Positions 14,611 through 22,461 of a stretch of 38,791 nucleotides of DNA are shown here, one piece after another. The stretch is taken from assembly GCA_937891905.1 (NCBI GenBank), contig CALATT010000119.1, positions 1 through 38,791 of the forward strand, given 5' to 3'. Position numbers and translations under genes: made by a program. Every line of letters begins with the position of its first letter. Position 1 is the first letter of the stretch. The DNA comes from an uncultured Bacteroidales bacterium (lineage in GTDB: Bacteria; Bacteroidota; Bacteroidia; Bacteroidales; Paludibacteraceae). The notes under the pieces were generated by a model. That model was given only the letters and a program-made list of their open reading frames with translations. It had not been told where the DNA came from and did not search any database.

Positions 14611-16906
14611 GATTGATGCCTGCGAAGAAGGTACGAGGTGTAGCAGGGCCGTATATATAGCCCGCATCGCGCTCCATGCCTTGGTCGATATCCGATTGGA
14701 AATGATCTAAGAGGTTCTTCACACCTGCGTTAATCTCCAAGGTGTAATGCTTATACAATGGTATATCGTAGCATAATTTCACATCCCATTCAAAGAAAGT
14801 AGGTGTTTGTTCTTCCCTATCCTCAGGTATGCTACCTGCAAAATGCTGCACAAGCATGCTGCCTGTCACCTTACCATTGGTTACGATATGGAAATGCTCT
14901 ATAGGCTCTATATTGAGCATGAAATAGCCATAATGGTCAGGTGTGCGGAACATACGGCGTTGTGGTAGTATATTGGGATTCTCGCTCCATTGTTGTGGTT
15001 CGATATATCGGCTATGATTATAGGTATATCCTGCTTGAAACGCCACCCATTTGCCGTACTCTACTTTCGCTTCCACATTCAGTCCTGCCACTCTGGCGCC
15101 ACTGGCGTTAGTGCGTTGTAGTAATAAGTTACCAAACGCATCGTGCCCATTCTCCACCAAGGTGAATACATCGTTGAGTTGGGTAAAGAAGCCCTCAAGT
15201 GTGAAATTCATATTCCATTTGCCTATGGTTTTATAGAAGTCCATGCTTGCGCTCACGGAGTGGCTGTATTCGGGTTTGAGGTTATCATCGAGTGTGATGA
15301 GCGACACTTCTCCTCCCACAGCACCCACATGTAGGTCTTCTTCGTAAATCTGCGGTGCGCGGTAACCGCTCGCATAGCTGACACGCAAGATGAGTGGTTC
15401 GATAGGTGTGTAGCGCACATTAGCACGAGGGGTGAATACGGGTTTGGTCAATAATGAGTGTTGCTCCAAGCGACCACCAATCAAGATAGACCATTGTTTG
15501 TTTTTCCATTCATTCTGCACATATCCTCCGCCTAAATGTACGCGCTGGAAGATATTTCTATCGTATCCTAATATCTGGTCGTACAACTGATTATAGGAGT
15601 ACTCCACTCCCGCGCTAAGGTCAGCATTCATCAGTCCGCAAGGATACGAAAACCTATACTGGGCGCCAGTGACAGAGACGATATCCTGCGATTTGCCGTA
15701 CGCATCCTCGTTATAGTCTGTTCCGAAATAACTATTGCGGCCTATATGCTGAAAACTGGTGTAGGCACTCACAAAATGCTTATTATCTGCGGTGTACATA
15801 TCCCATTTGAGCGTAGCCGCGTCTATGTTATGGCGCAGTTGTTCGCATAATGGTGACTCATGGGGTTGGAGACTATCTATTCCATATCCTCCGCGGCGGT
15901 ACTCTGTGGTGTGGTGGTACTCGGCGGTCAGTTTGGAGTAATCGGAGGTCTTGAAGAACGAACGAAAACCCGCGGTAGTAGAATTGAGTAATGGTATATC
16001 TGAATAGCCATCATCGTCTCTATCGTATTGCTCTCTATTGCGCTGCACACCAAATAGGAAGATGCCCGCTTTTCTATTCTCAGACACCACACTCGCGTTC
16101 ATTGCTGTATTGATATCATATGTTCCTTTTTGTGTAAAGGCGCTGGAGTTGCTCACATTGAGATAGTTACGAATAGGTTCTTTGGTTATGATATTCACCA
16201 CTCCGGCTATAGCATTCGCGCCATAGAGCGCACTGCCGCCGCCTCGTATCACTTCTATGCGGTCCACCATTCCTGCGGGTAACTGCTCCAATCCATAGAC
16301 AGCAGCCAGGGAAGAGAAGATAGGTCGTGAGTCCATGAGGATTTGCGTGTATTGTCCTTCTAATCCATTGATACGCACTTGGGGTACACCGCAGTTGGAG
16401 CATGTCTCCTCCACACGCACGCCTGTTTGGAAATTGAGCACATCCGCCATAGAATTGGAGGTAGTGGATTCAATAACAAGTGGCGAGATTACATTCACAA
16501 TAGTGGCCACTTCTTGCTGCTTAGTAGCATAGCGATTGGCAGTAACCACCACATTATTCAGCAAATGCGACTTCTCATGGATAGACACTTTGATTTCAGT
16601 AGTCATATTGGAAATGATAACTACTGGTTGCTCTTTGGTTTCGTATCCTACATAGGAGAAGATGATTGTTTGCTCTCCCAAAGGTAGATTAGTAAGTAGG
16701 AAGTGCCCTGACTCGTCTGTGACAGTACCTATATTAGTGCCTTTGACTTGAATGGTGACGAAAGGTAAGTGTTCGCCTGTCGTCTCATCCAACACATGTC
16801 CTGTGAGGTGAGAGTCTGTGTTTTGTGCAATGCCTTGTGCTATATTGAGCGATAGAAATAAGCATAACATACCAAGGCAAAGAATGTTTTTTCTTTGTAT
16901 TTTCAT
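14600..16906 (-). CDS. TonB-dependent receptor with CSNCG plug motif
   Basis: 768 residues, an outer-membrane beta-barrel importer. In order: signal peptide (1-28), carboxypeptidase-regulatory-like beta sandwich (~33-112: GHVLDETTGEHLPFV...GTVTDESGHF), plug domain (~120-240, with NNVVVTANR, QVRINGLEGQYTQILMD, DRIEVIRGGGSALYG, GVVNIITK), then the barrel to the C-terminal ITPRTFFAGINLKI-like strand. C169 and C172 (TCSNCG) in the plug are unusual for receptors in general and recall a metal or thiol role; this is inference. It lies 24 bases after the stop of another receptor gene and probably shares its promoter. The substrate cannot be read from the sequence. Confidence 0.9.
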   Translation of the reverse strand: MKIQRKNILCLGMLCLFLSLNIAQGIAQNTDSHLTGHVLDETTGEHLPFVTIQVKGTNIGTVTDESGHFLLTNLPLGEQTIIFSYVGYETKEQPVVIISNMTTEIKVSIHEKSHLLNNVVVTANRYATKQQEVATIVNVISPLVIESTTSNSMADVLNFQTGVRVEETCSNCGVPQVRINGLEGQYTQILMDSRPIFSSLAAVYGLEQLPAGMVDRIEVIRGGGSALYGANAIAGVVNIITKEPIRNYLNVSNSSAFTQKGTYDINTAMNASVVSENRKAGIFLFGVQRNREQYDRDDDGYSDIPLLNSTTAGFRSFFKTSDYSKLTAEYHHTTEYRRGGYGIDSLQPHESPLCEQLRHNIDAATLKWDMYTADNKHFVSAYTSFQHIGRNSYFGTDYNEDAYGKSQDIVSVTGAQYRFSYPCGLMNADLSAGVEYSYNQLYDQILGYDRNIFQRVHLGGGYVQNEWKNKQWSILIGGRLEQHSLLTKPVFTPRANVRYTPIEPLILRVSYASGYRAPQIYEEDLHVGAVGGEVSLITLDDNLKPEYSHSVSASMDFYKTIGKWNMNFTLEGFFTQLNDVFTLVENGHDAFGNLLLQRTNASGARVAGLNVEAKVEYGKWVAFQAGYTYNHSRYIEPQQWSENPNILPQRRMFRTPDHYGYFMLNIEPIEHFHIVTNGKVTGSMLVQHFAGSIPEDREEQTPTFFEWDVKLCYDIPLYKHYTLEINAGVKNLLDHFQSDIDQGMERDAGYIYGPATPRTFFAGINLKI

Positions 16907-16930
16907 ATATTTATATTTTATTACGGATGA

Positions 16931-19219
16931 TTATTCTTCTGGTCGTTCTAAGTCGTACCTAAAACCGAGGTAGATTTTCCATCCCGAGATGGGTCCCCAC
17001 GCCATAGAAGCATCGAAGTTGGGTCCGAATGGTTCGGTAGCTGCGACGATAGGCGATTCCTGCTTGAAGTTCGTCATATTCTCCGCACCGAGATAGATAC
17101 TACATGTACGGAAATATTTCGTCATTTGCGCCATGAGTTGTGGATACCATTTATATCTCAGCGATCCATCTGGTGCTTCGTAGAACTGATGTGCTGCCGA
17201 GGAAGCTAACCAATAGGTATTGAGTCCATCGGGCATTCGTCCGCCACCATTGAACTGCGCCGTGAGATCAAACTGCCATTTCTTGAGTGGCGTTTGGTAA
17301 CTGGTAGTGATGACGCCTTTGAACTGGTTGGTGAGTGGTTTTTGGCGCAAGGCGGCTATGCCATCTGCGCCTATCGTTGTTTGCTGAATATCTGTCCATC
17401 TAAAGGCAGCCGTCCATGTCCATCCACGCAGCACTTCCATCGTGGCTTCTATCTGCGCGCTATGAGCAAAGGACTGAGCACCAGGCATATCGGACTGATT
17501 ATAGATATGCACTTCGTGTGCGTGCTGGTCCATATCGACGATGACTGAATTGAGGAAATGGGTGTAGTAATACTCCGCCGATAACTGCAGTTCCTTGCTA
17601 CCCATCGGGATGTAGAAAGTGGTGGATAAACCAGCATTGACTGCTTGCTCTTGCTTGATATCTTGAGTCAAGACAAGTTGCCGTGCCGAGGGCATGATGA
17701 AGGCATTATCTGCGATGGCGTTTGGCGAGCGGTATCCCATGCCCACGCTACCGCGTAGTGTCCACCATGCAAAAGGACTATAGCGCACATTAGCGCGAGG
17801 GGTGAAGAAGAAACCATAACGGGAAGACCAGTCAGCACGCACGCCTGCCACTAAGGACAATTGGTCTGCGTAGGTGTAACTATATTCTGCGAAGATGCCA
17901 GGTGTCACCTCATCTCTATCGAGCGCATAGGACAATGAAGATAGATTCTCCTTGTATCGGTCGTAATTAACCGATAATCCTGCACTCAGTCGGTGGTCAT
18001 TATCAATCAGTCCGCCACCTTCCCAGTTGCCCTGATAAATAGCATTGAGATAGGCATTGAGTTGAGAGGCATTCCACTCTTTATTTCCATATCTATTCTG
18101 CTGGTCATGATAGCTGGCTGCAATGATTACTGCCACACTCGAACCGCTTATTGGGTCGAAGACATACCCATTCTTCATAAATCCCTCCACACGCCATGTA
18201 TTGAGGTCTATATGGTATGGATTGGCAATAGTATCGGCTAATTGTCCGCCTAAACGCGTATCATAAAGTCCGCGCACGAAAGCCTGGAAGGTATAGTCTC
18301 CTTGTCTGTAGAACCATCTATTGACTAAATTAGCATGTTGTGTTTTAGGCATATCCACGAATGAGTCTTTATTCTCATCCATTGCCATAAAACCTTGACT
18401 ATAATGCGCCAAGAGTCCCGTATAGAGTGTGCGGTCCTGAATAGTATCGTTGATAAGTTGCCATCCGCCCATGATATTCGCCTCCGCATGCAATTCGGTA
18501 TTGAGCATTAGATTGACACTTAGCGGGTTTTGTGTATTAGGTTTGAGCAACTCCACATTGATTTGTCCGGAAGTAGCCTCGTATCCATTGATGACGGATG
18601 AAGTACCTTTGCTCACTTGAATAGAACTCATCCATGGACCAGGAATATAGTTCAGTCCGAAGGTTTGCGCCAGTCCACGCACGCCGGGTGTATTCTCTTG
18701 TAATAACTGCACATAGGTGCCGCTCAGTCCAAGTAGTCGTATTTGTTTCGCGCCCGTCGCAGCGTCTGCATAGGATACATCCACCGAGGCATTAGTTTCG
18801 AATGCTTCGCTGAGGTTACAACATGCAGCGCGGCATAACTCCTCCGTACCTATTGTCTGTGTATCAAAAGCAGATGTGCGGCTACGGAGCACACCTAACT
18901 TACGCTCGGTGATTGTCACCTCGTCCAAGATGGCCTCGTCAATCATCACGATGGTGAGTGGCTGGCGATTGAGAACAATAGTGGTATCATTATGATAGCC
19001 TACAAAACTGGTCACGAGGGTATTATTTCCCTTCACAGGCATGAGCGTGAATGCGCCCTCAATATCTGTGGCTACACCTATTGTGGTGCCCGCCCAATAG
19101 ACATTCGCGCCTATCATGGGTTCACCATTACCATCAACTACCACGCCGCTTACTTGCGCGTGGGTATGTATAGTATAAAGGAATACAAAACAAATAAAAA
19201 ACAGTACCTTATTTCGCAT
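16931..19219 (-). CDS. TonB-dependent receptor with cysteine-containing plug, first gene of operon
   Basis: 762 residues from the ATG at 19219 (MRNKVLFFICFVFLYTIHTHAQ, a signal peptide). ATGs at 19246 and 19291 are in frame; the latter lies upstream of the transcription start and can be excluded. Order: regulatory-like beta sandwich (~22-95: GNGEPMIGANVYWAGTT), plug (~98-230, with ELCRAACCNLSEAFE, C129, C133 and C134, KQIRLLGLSGTYVQLL, then SIQVSKGTSSVINGYE and GQINVEL), then the barrel ending YLGFRYDLERPEE. The ACCNLSEAFE and GLSGTYVQ segments mark a subfamily common in Bacteroidota. I recall it near copper/heavy-metal genes, but no such gene lies in this window. Confidence 0.9.
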   Translation of the reverse strand: MRNKVLFFICFVFLYTIHTHAQVSGVVVDGNGEPMIGANVYWAGTTIGVATDIEGAFTLMPVKGNNTLVTSFVGYHNDTTIVLNRQPLTIVMIDEAILDEVTITERKLGVLRSRTSAFDTQTIGTEELCRAACCNLSEAFETNASVDVSYADAATGAKQIRLLGLSGTYVQLLQENTPGVRGLAQTFGLNYIPGPWMSSIQVSKGTSSVINGYEATSGQINVELLKPNTQNPLSVNLMLNTELHAEANIMGGWQLINDTIQDRTLYTGLLAHYSQGFMAMDENKDSFVDMPKTQHANLVNRWFYRQGDYTFQAFVRGLYDTRLGGQLADTIANPYHIDLNTWRVEGFMKNGYVFDPISGSSVAVIIAASYHDQQNRYGNKEWNASQLNAYLNAIYQGNWEGGGLIDNDHRLSAGLSVNYDRYKENLSSLSYALDRDEVTPGIFAEYSYTYADQLSLVAGVRADWSSRYGFFFTPRANVRYSPFAWWTLRGSVGMGYRSPNAIADNAFIMPSARQLVLTQDIKQEQAVNAGLSTTFYIPMGSKELQLSAEYYYTHFLNSVIVDMDQHAHEVHIYNQSDMPGAQSFAHSAQIEATMEVLRGWTWTAAFRWTDIQQTTIGADGIAALRQKPLTNQFKGVITTSYQTPLKKWQFDLTAQFNGGGRMPDGLNTYWLASSAAHQFYEAPDGSLRYKWYPQLMAQMTKYFRTCSIYLGAENMTNFKQESPIVAATEPFGPNFDASMAWGPISGWKIYLGFRYDLERPEE

Positions 19220-19260
19220 AACTCTCTTTTGGATAGATTTGTCCATTCCAAAATCGAGTG

Positions 19261-19291
19261 CAAAGGTACTGCTTTTTTTTGATATACACAA
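19261..19291 (-). promoter_or_regulatory. Promoter of the TonB-dependent receptor operon
   Basis: TACCTTTG (19268-19261, minus strand) with TTG (19291-19289) 20 bases upstream. The expected leader to the ATG at 19219 is about 37 bases. Confidence 0.75.
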
Positions 19292-19350
19292 TCCCTAAAA
19301 ATAGGTAAAATGTTTTTTTGAATGTTTAGTTGGCATTTTCTGCCACCTAT

Positions 19351-19800
19351 TTATTCGTTCAATAACTGCGCGGTGTGGTTCTTGGTATCCACTTTATCGA
19401 TAATACGCTCTAATATTCCTTTTTCATCAAAGATGAAAGTTTTGCGTAGTGTGCCCACGCATGTCTTGCCGCACATTTTTTTCTCCCCCCACGCACCAAA
19501 GGCTTGTAGCATTTGCGTAGAAGGGTCGCTCAGCAGAGGAAAAGGTAAGTTGTTTTTCTCCTTAAAACGCTGGTGCGAAGCCTGCGAATCTTTGCTTATC
19601 CCTAAAACTTGGTATCCGCGTGCCATGAATGATTGGTAGTTATCGCGTATATTACATGCTTCTGCTGTGCAACCAGGGGTAGAATCTTTGGGATAGAAAT
19701 AGAGAACGGTCTTTTTGCCGATTAGGTCTTGCTCTGTTATCGTGCGCCCACTATCGTCTATGACGCTAAAAGCAGGCATTGGGTCTCCGATATGTAACAT
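19351..19800 (-). CDS. bcp: Thiol peroxidase of the Bcp/PrxQ family
   Basis: 149 residues, the usual length of this peroxiredoxin family, which reduces H2O2 and organic hydroperoxides with electrons from thioredoxin. The active-site region DSTPGCTAEAC carries the peroxidatic cysteine C44 and the resolving cysteine C49. The segment VLYFYPKD before it and GISKDSQASHQRFKEKNNLPF after it are typical. Cytoplasmic, no signal peptide. No clear promoter was found upstream. The 5' side is occupied by a heptamer repeat (19802-19838) and the terminator of the EF-G2 gene, so its transcription start is unresolved. Confidence 0.95.
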   Translation of the reverse strand: MLHIGDPMPAFSVIDDSGRTITEQDLIGKKTVLYFYPKDSTPGCTAEACNIRDNYQSFMARGYQVLGISKDSQASHQRFKEKNNLPFPLLSDPSTQMLQAFGAWGEKKMCGKTCVGTLRKTFIFDEKGILERIIDKVDTKNHTAQLLNE

Positions 19801-19801
19801 G

Positions 19802-19838
19802 AATGTTAGATGTTAGATGTTTGATGTTAGATGTTAGA
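19802..19838. repeat. Heptamer repeat upstream of bcp
   Basis: GATGTTA, GATGTTT, GATGTTA, GATGTTA plus partial units, starting directly at the bcp start codon. Same unit as in the second queH block. Confidence 0.85.
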
Positions 19839-19862
19839 ATTTAGATTTTTGATTGCATATTA

Positions 19863-19897
19863 ACAATAATCCACGCGGTGGACGCGTGGATTATTGT
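19863..19897 (-). terminator. Hairpin terminator after the EF-G2 gene
   Basis: A perfect inverted repeat with 14-base arms (ACAATAATCCACGC against GCGTGGATTATTGT) and a 7-base loop, beginning 8 bases after the stop codon at 19905. The following T-run on the minus strand is weak, so termination may be partly factor-dependent. Confidence 0.75.
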
Positions 19898-19904
19898 ATG
19901 ATGT

Positions 19905-22061
19905 TTAATCTTCTTCTGTTTGTGTTGCAGCGTATGCAGCAAGGAGTTTCTCTTGTACATCGCCTGGCACAAGTTGATACGAATTAAATGCCATGGTGAA
20001 TGTTGCGCGGCCACCTGTGAGGGATGAGAGTGTGGTAGAATAGCTGCTCAACTCTTTCAAAGGCACTTGCGCTTTGAGGCGTGTGAACTGCTTCTCAGTC
20101 TCCATACCGAGCACCATACCGCGACGGCCGTTAATATCGCTCATCACATCACCTACTATCTCTGATGGAACGAATACCTCTACATCATAGATTGGTTCAA
20201 GCACCTTAGGATTAGCTTCTTTGAAGGCTTGTGCAAAAGCGTTACGGCCTGCGAGGCGGAAGGATATTTCGTTAGAGTCCACTGGGTGCATCTTACCATC
20301 ATAGATGATTACGCGTACATCGCGAGCGTAGGAACCTGTTAATGGTCCTTGCTCCAGACGGTCCATAATACCCTTTAGGATAGCTGGAATGAAACGTGCT
20401 TCAATAGCACCACCCACGATAGAGTTGATAAGTACAAGTTTACCACCCCACTCCAGACTGATCTCTTGTGTATCCTTTACAGAAATACGGTATTCTTGGT
20501 TACCAAACTTATAGGTCTCTTTCACTGGCATACCTTCCTCGTATGGCTCTACGATGAGGTGTACCTCACCGAACTGACCTGAACCACCGGATTGCTTTTT
20601 ATGGCGATAGTCAGCACGAGCGGACTTAGTGATTGTCTCACGATAAGGAATTTTTGGTTCTACGAACTCTACATTCATCTTATCGTTATTCTCCAAACGC
20701 CATTTGAGTGTGCGGAGGTGGAACTCACCTTGACCAGAAACGATAGTCTGACGCAATTCTTTTGATTGCTCTACGATCCATGTTGGGTCTTCCTCGTGCA
20801 TACGAGTGAGCAATGCTGCTAATTTCTCAGCATCTGCCTCGTTAACTGGCTTGATAGCACGGCGGTAGCGTGGTTGTGGATATGTGATAGGCGCATATTG
20901 GAGCTCGCAATCCTTCGCATTGAGGGTATTTCCTGTGCGTGTATCTTTGAGCTTAACAGTAGCAGCTATATCACCTGCAGCCACTTCATCCACTGGAATA
21001 CGGTTCGCACCCGCTACCATGTATAATTGAGAGATGCGCTCTTTGGAACCGCGCTCCATATTCTGCATATCGTCACCATTGCGAACGGTACCTTGCATCA
21101 CGCGGAAGTAAGAAACCTCACCGATATGTGGCTCTACAGATGTCTTGAATACATAAAGGCTCGTAGGCGCGCTTGCGTCTGGGCTCACGCGATTGCCATC
21201 CACTGTAGGATAAGAGAATTGTGCTGGGCTTGGAGCCATACCATTGAGGAAGTCCATCAAGCGGCGCACGCCCATGTCCTTGAGACCTGAAGTACAGATC
21301 ACTGGGTACATTGAACCATCTGCATATACAGACTTGAGTCCCTGCATGATTTCTTCGTCTGTCAATCCTTCGCTGAGGAATTTATCGAGCAATGTCTCGT
21401 CTGCCTCTGCAGCTTGCTCTTGGAGCTGCTGACGCATCTCTTCTACGCGGTCTGCGTATTCTGCTGGTATCTCTTTAAATTCAGGAGCACCACCTTCTGC
21501 CTTCCATACGAGCATTTTTCCCTTCAGTACATCGATAACAGCATTAAAACCATTACCTGCATTCACTGGGAATTGTATGAGTGTACATTTATTGCCAAAG
21601 TTTTCTTTCAATTGATTGAAAGTGCGATCAAAATCAGCGTCCTGATGGTCACACTTATTGATTACGAAAGCGAGTGGTTTTTTCACTTTCTCTACGAGGC
21701 GGAAGTTATTTTGCGTACCTACTTCCACGCCGCCATTTGCGCTTAACACGATGAGTGCAGAACCACACATCTGCAACGCAGCCATTGTGCCTCCACAGAA
21801 GTCATCTGAACCCGCGCAATCGATTACATTCAGTTTCTTTCCTTCAAACTCAATGTTACATACCGTTGAAAAAACTGAGTAACCATACTCTTTCTCTACT
21901 GGGAAATAATCGCACACAGTTGATTGAGACTCAATCGAACCGCGGCGTTTGATGACCCCGCTCTCGAATAACATTGACTCCATGAGAGTCGTCTTACCAG
22001 ATCCACTGCCGCCTAACATTGCGACATTCTTGATCTCATTAGCTTGATAAACTTTAGCCAT
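19905..22061 (-). CDS. fusA2: Elongation factor G paralogue EF-G2 (GTPase-defective type)
   Basis: 718 residues, the length and domain order of EF-G: G domain 1-~280, then domains II-V (domain IV around SGGSGQFGEVHLIVEPYEEG, C-terminal fold around GRRGMVLGMETEKQFTRLKAQVPL). The G1 loop is GGSGSGKTT (17-25), not the usual AHIDAGKTT. The G3 motif reads DCAGSDDF (81-88) where normal EF-G has D-x-P-G-H-V-D-F, so the catalytic His is Ser85. NKCD (135-138) is intact. This matches the Bacteroides EF-G2 paralogue, reported to support translocation without GTP hydrolysis and to be important under carbon limitation and gut colonisation. It has its own promoter (22169-22199) and a downstream hairpin, and stands alone. 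Confidence 0.92.
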   Translation of the reverse strand: MAKVYQANEIKNVAMLGGSGSGKTTLMESMLFESGVIKRRGSIESQSTVCDYFPVEKEYGYSVFSTVCNIEFEGKKLNVIDCAGSDDFCGGTMAALQMCGSALIVLSANGGVEVGTQNNFRLVEKVKKPLAFVINKCDHQDADFDRTFNQLKENFGNKCTLIQFPVNAGNGFNAVIDVLKGKMLVWKAEGGAPEFKEIPAEYADRVEEMRQQLQEQAAEADETLLDKFLSEGLTDEEIMQGLKSVYADGSMYPVICTSGLKDMGVRRLMDFLNGMAPSPAQFSYPTVDGNRVSPDASAPTSLYVFKTSVEPHIGEVSYFRVMQGTVRNGDDMQNMERGSKERISQLYMVAGANRIPVDEVAAGDIAATVKLKDTRTGNTLNAKDCELQYAPITYPQPRYRRAIKPVNEADAEKLAALLTRMHEEDPTWIVEQSKELRQTIVSGQGEFHLRTLKWRLENNDKMNVEFVEPKIPYRETITKSARADYRHKKQSGGSGQFGEVHLIVEPYEEGMPVKETYKFGNQEYRISVKDTQEISLEWGGKLVLINSIVGGAIEARFIPAILKGIMDRLEQGPLTGSYARDVRVIIYDGKMHPVDSNEISFRLAGRNAFAQAFKEANPKVLEPIYDVEVFVPSEIVGDVMSDINGRRGMVLGMETEKQFTRLKAQVPLKELSSYSTTLSSLTGGRATFTMAFNSYQLVPGDVQEKLLAAYAATQTEED

Positions 22062-22372
22062 AATGTGTTGTATTTAAGGTTGATATCTAATCTACTAAGC
22101 GAAAGTCTCTACAGGCAAGAGTAAATCTATACTTGCAGAATTGCAAAGTGTACTTAGCAAATTCGGGGCAAAGATAGTAATTATTTTTTATATATGCAAG
22201 TATTTTGAGAAAAATAAAGAAAATAAGATAAAAAATAGAGAAAATAAGGACAATATGAAGCATGATTAGGGGTGCTTTTAGTACCGTGATAGTACCGTGA
22301 TTGACTCGTAAATCATAACACTACCATTTTAATATGATTGAATCAAAAATTACCACACAAAACACACATTGG
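22062..22372. other. Divergent intergenic region between fusA2 and uvrA
   Basis: It holds the fusA2 promoter (22169-22199) and abuts the uvrA promoter (22373-22404). The fusA2 leader is about 100 bases. Two head-to-tail copies of an 11-base unit (AGTACCGTGAT, 22280-22301) lie between the two promoters. No gene is supported here. Confidence 0.6.
22169..22199 (-). promoter_or_regulatory. Promoter of the EF-G2 gene
   Basis: TATCTTTG (22176-22169, minus strand) with TTG (22199-22197) 20 bases upstream. The spacer CATATATAAAAAATAATTAC is very AT-rich. The long leader (~100 bases) leaves room for regulation, in line with the nutrient control known for this gene in Bacteroides. Confidence 0.8.
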
Positions 22373-22404
22373 TTTGCGTATGTCAAAAAAAATCATTACC
22401 TTTG
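22373..22404 (+). promoter_or_regulatory. Promoter of uvrA
   Basis: TTTG (22373-22376), 20 bases, then TACCTTTG (22397-22404). The leader to the ATG at 22462 is about 50 bases. Confidence 0.8.
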
Positions 22405-22461
22405 CAGCCGCAAAGGTTTTTAATGCACCAAACAAGAAAACAAAAGACAGACAAACTCCAC

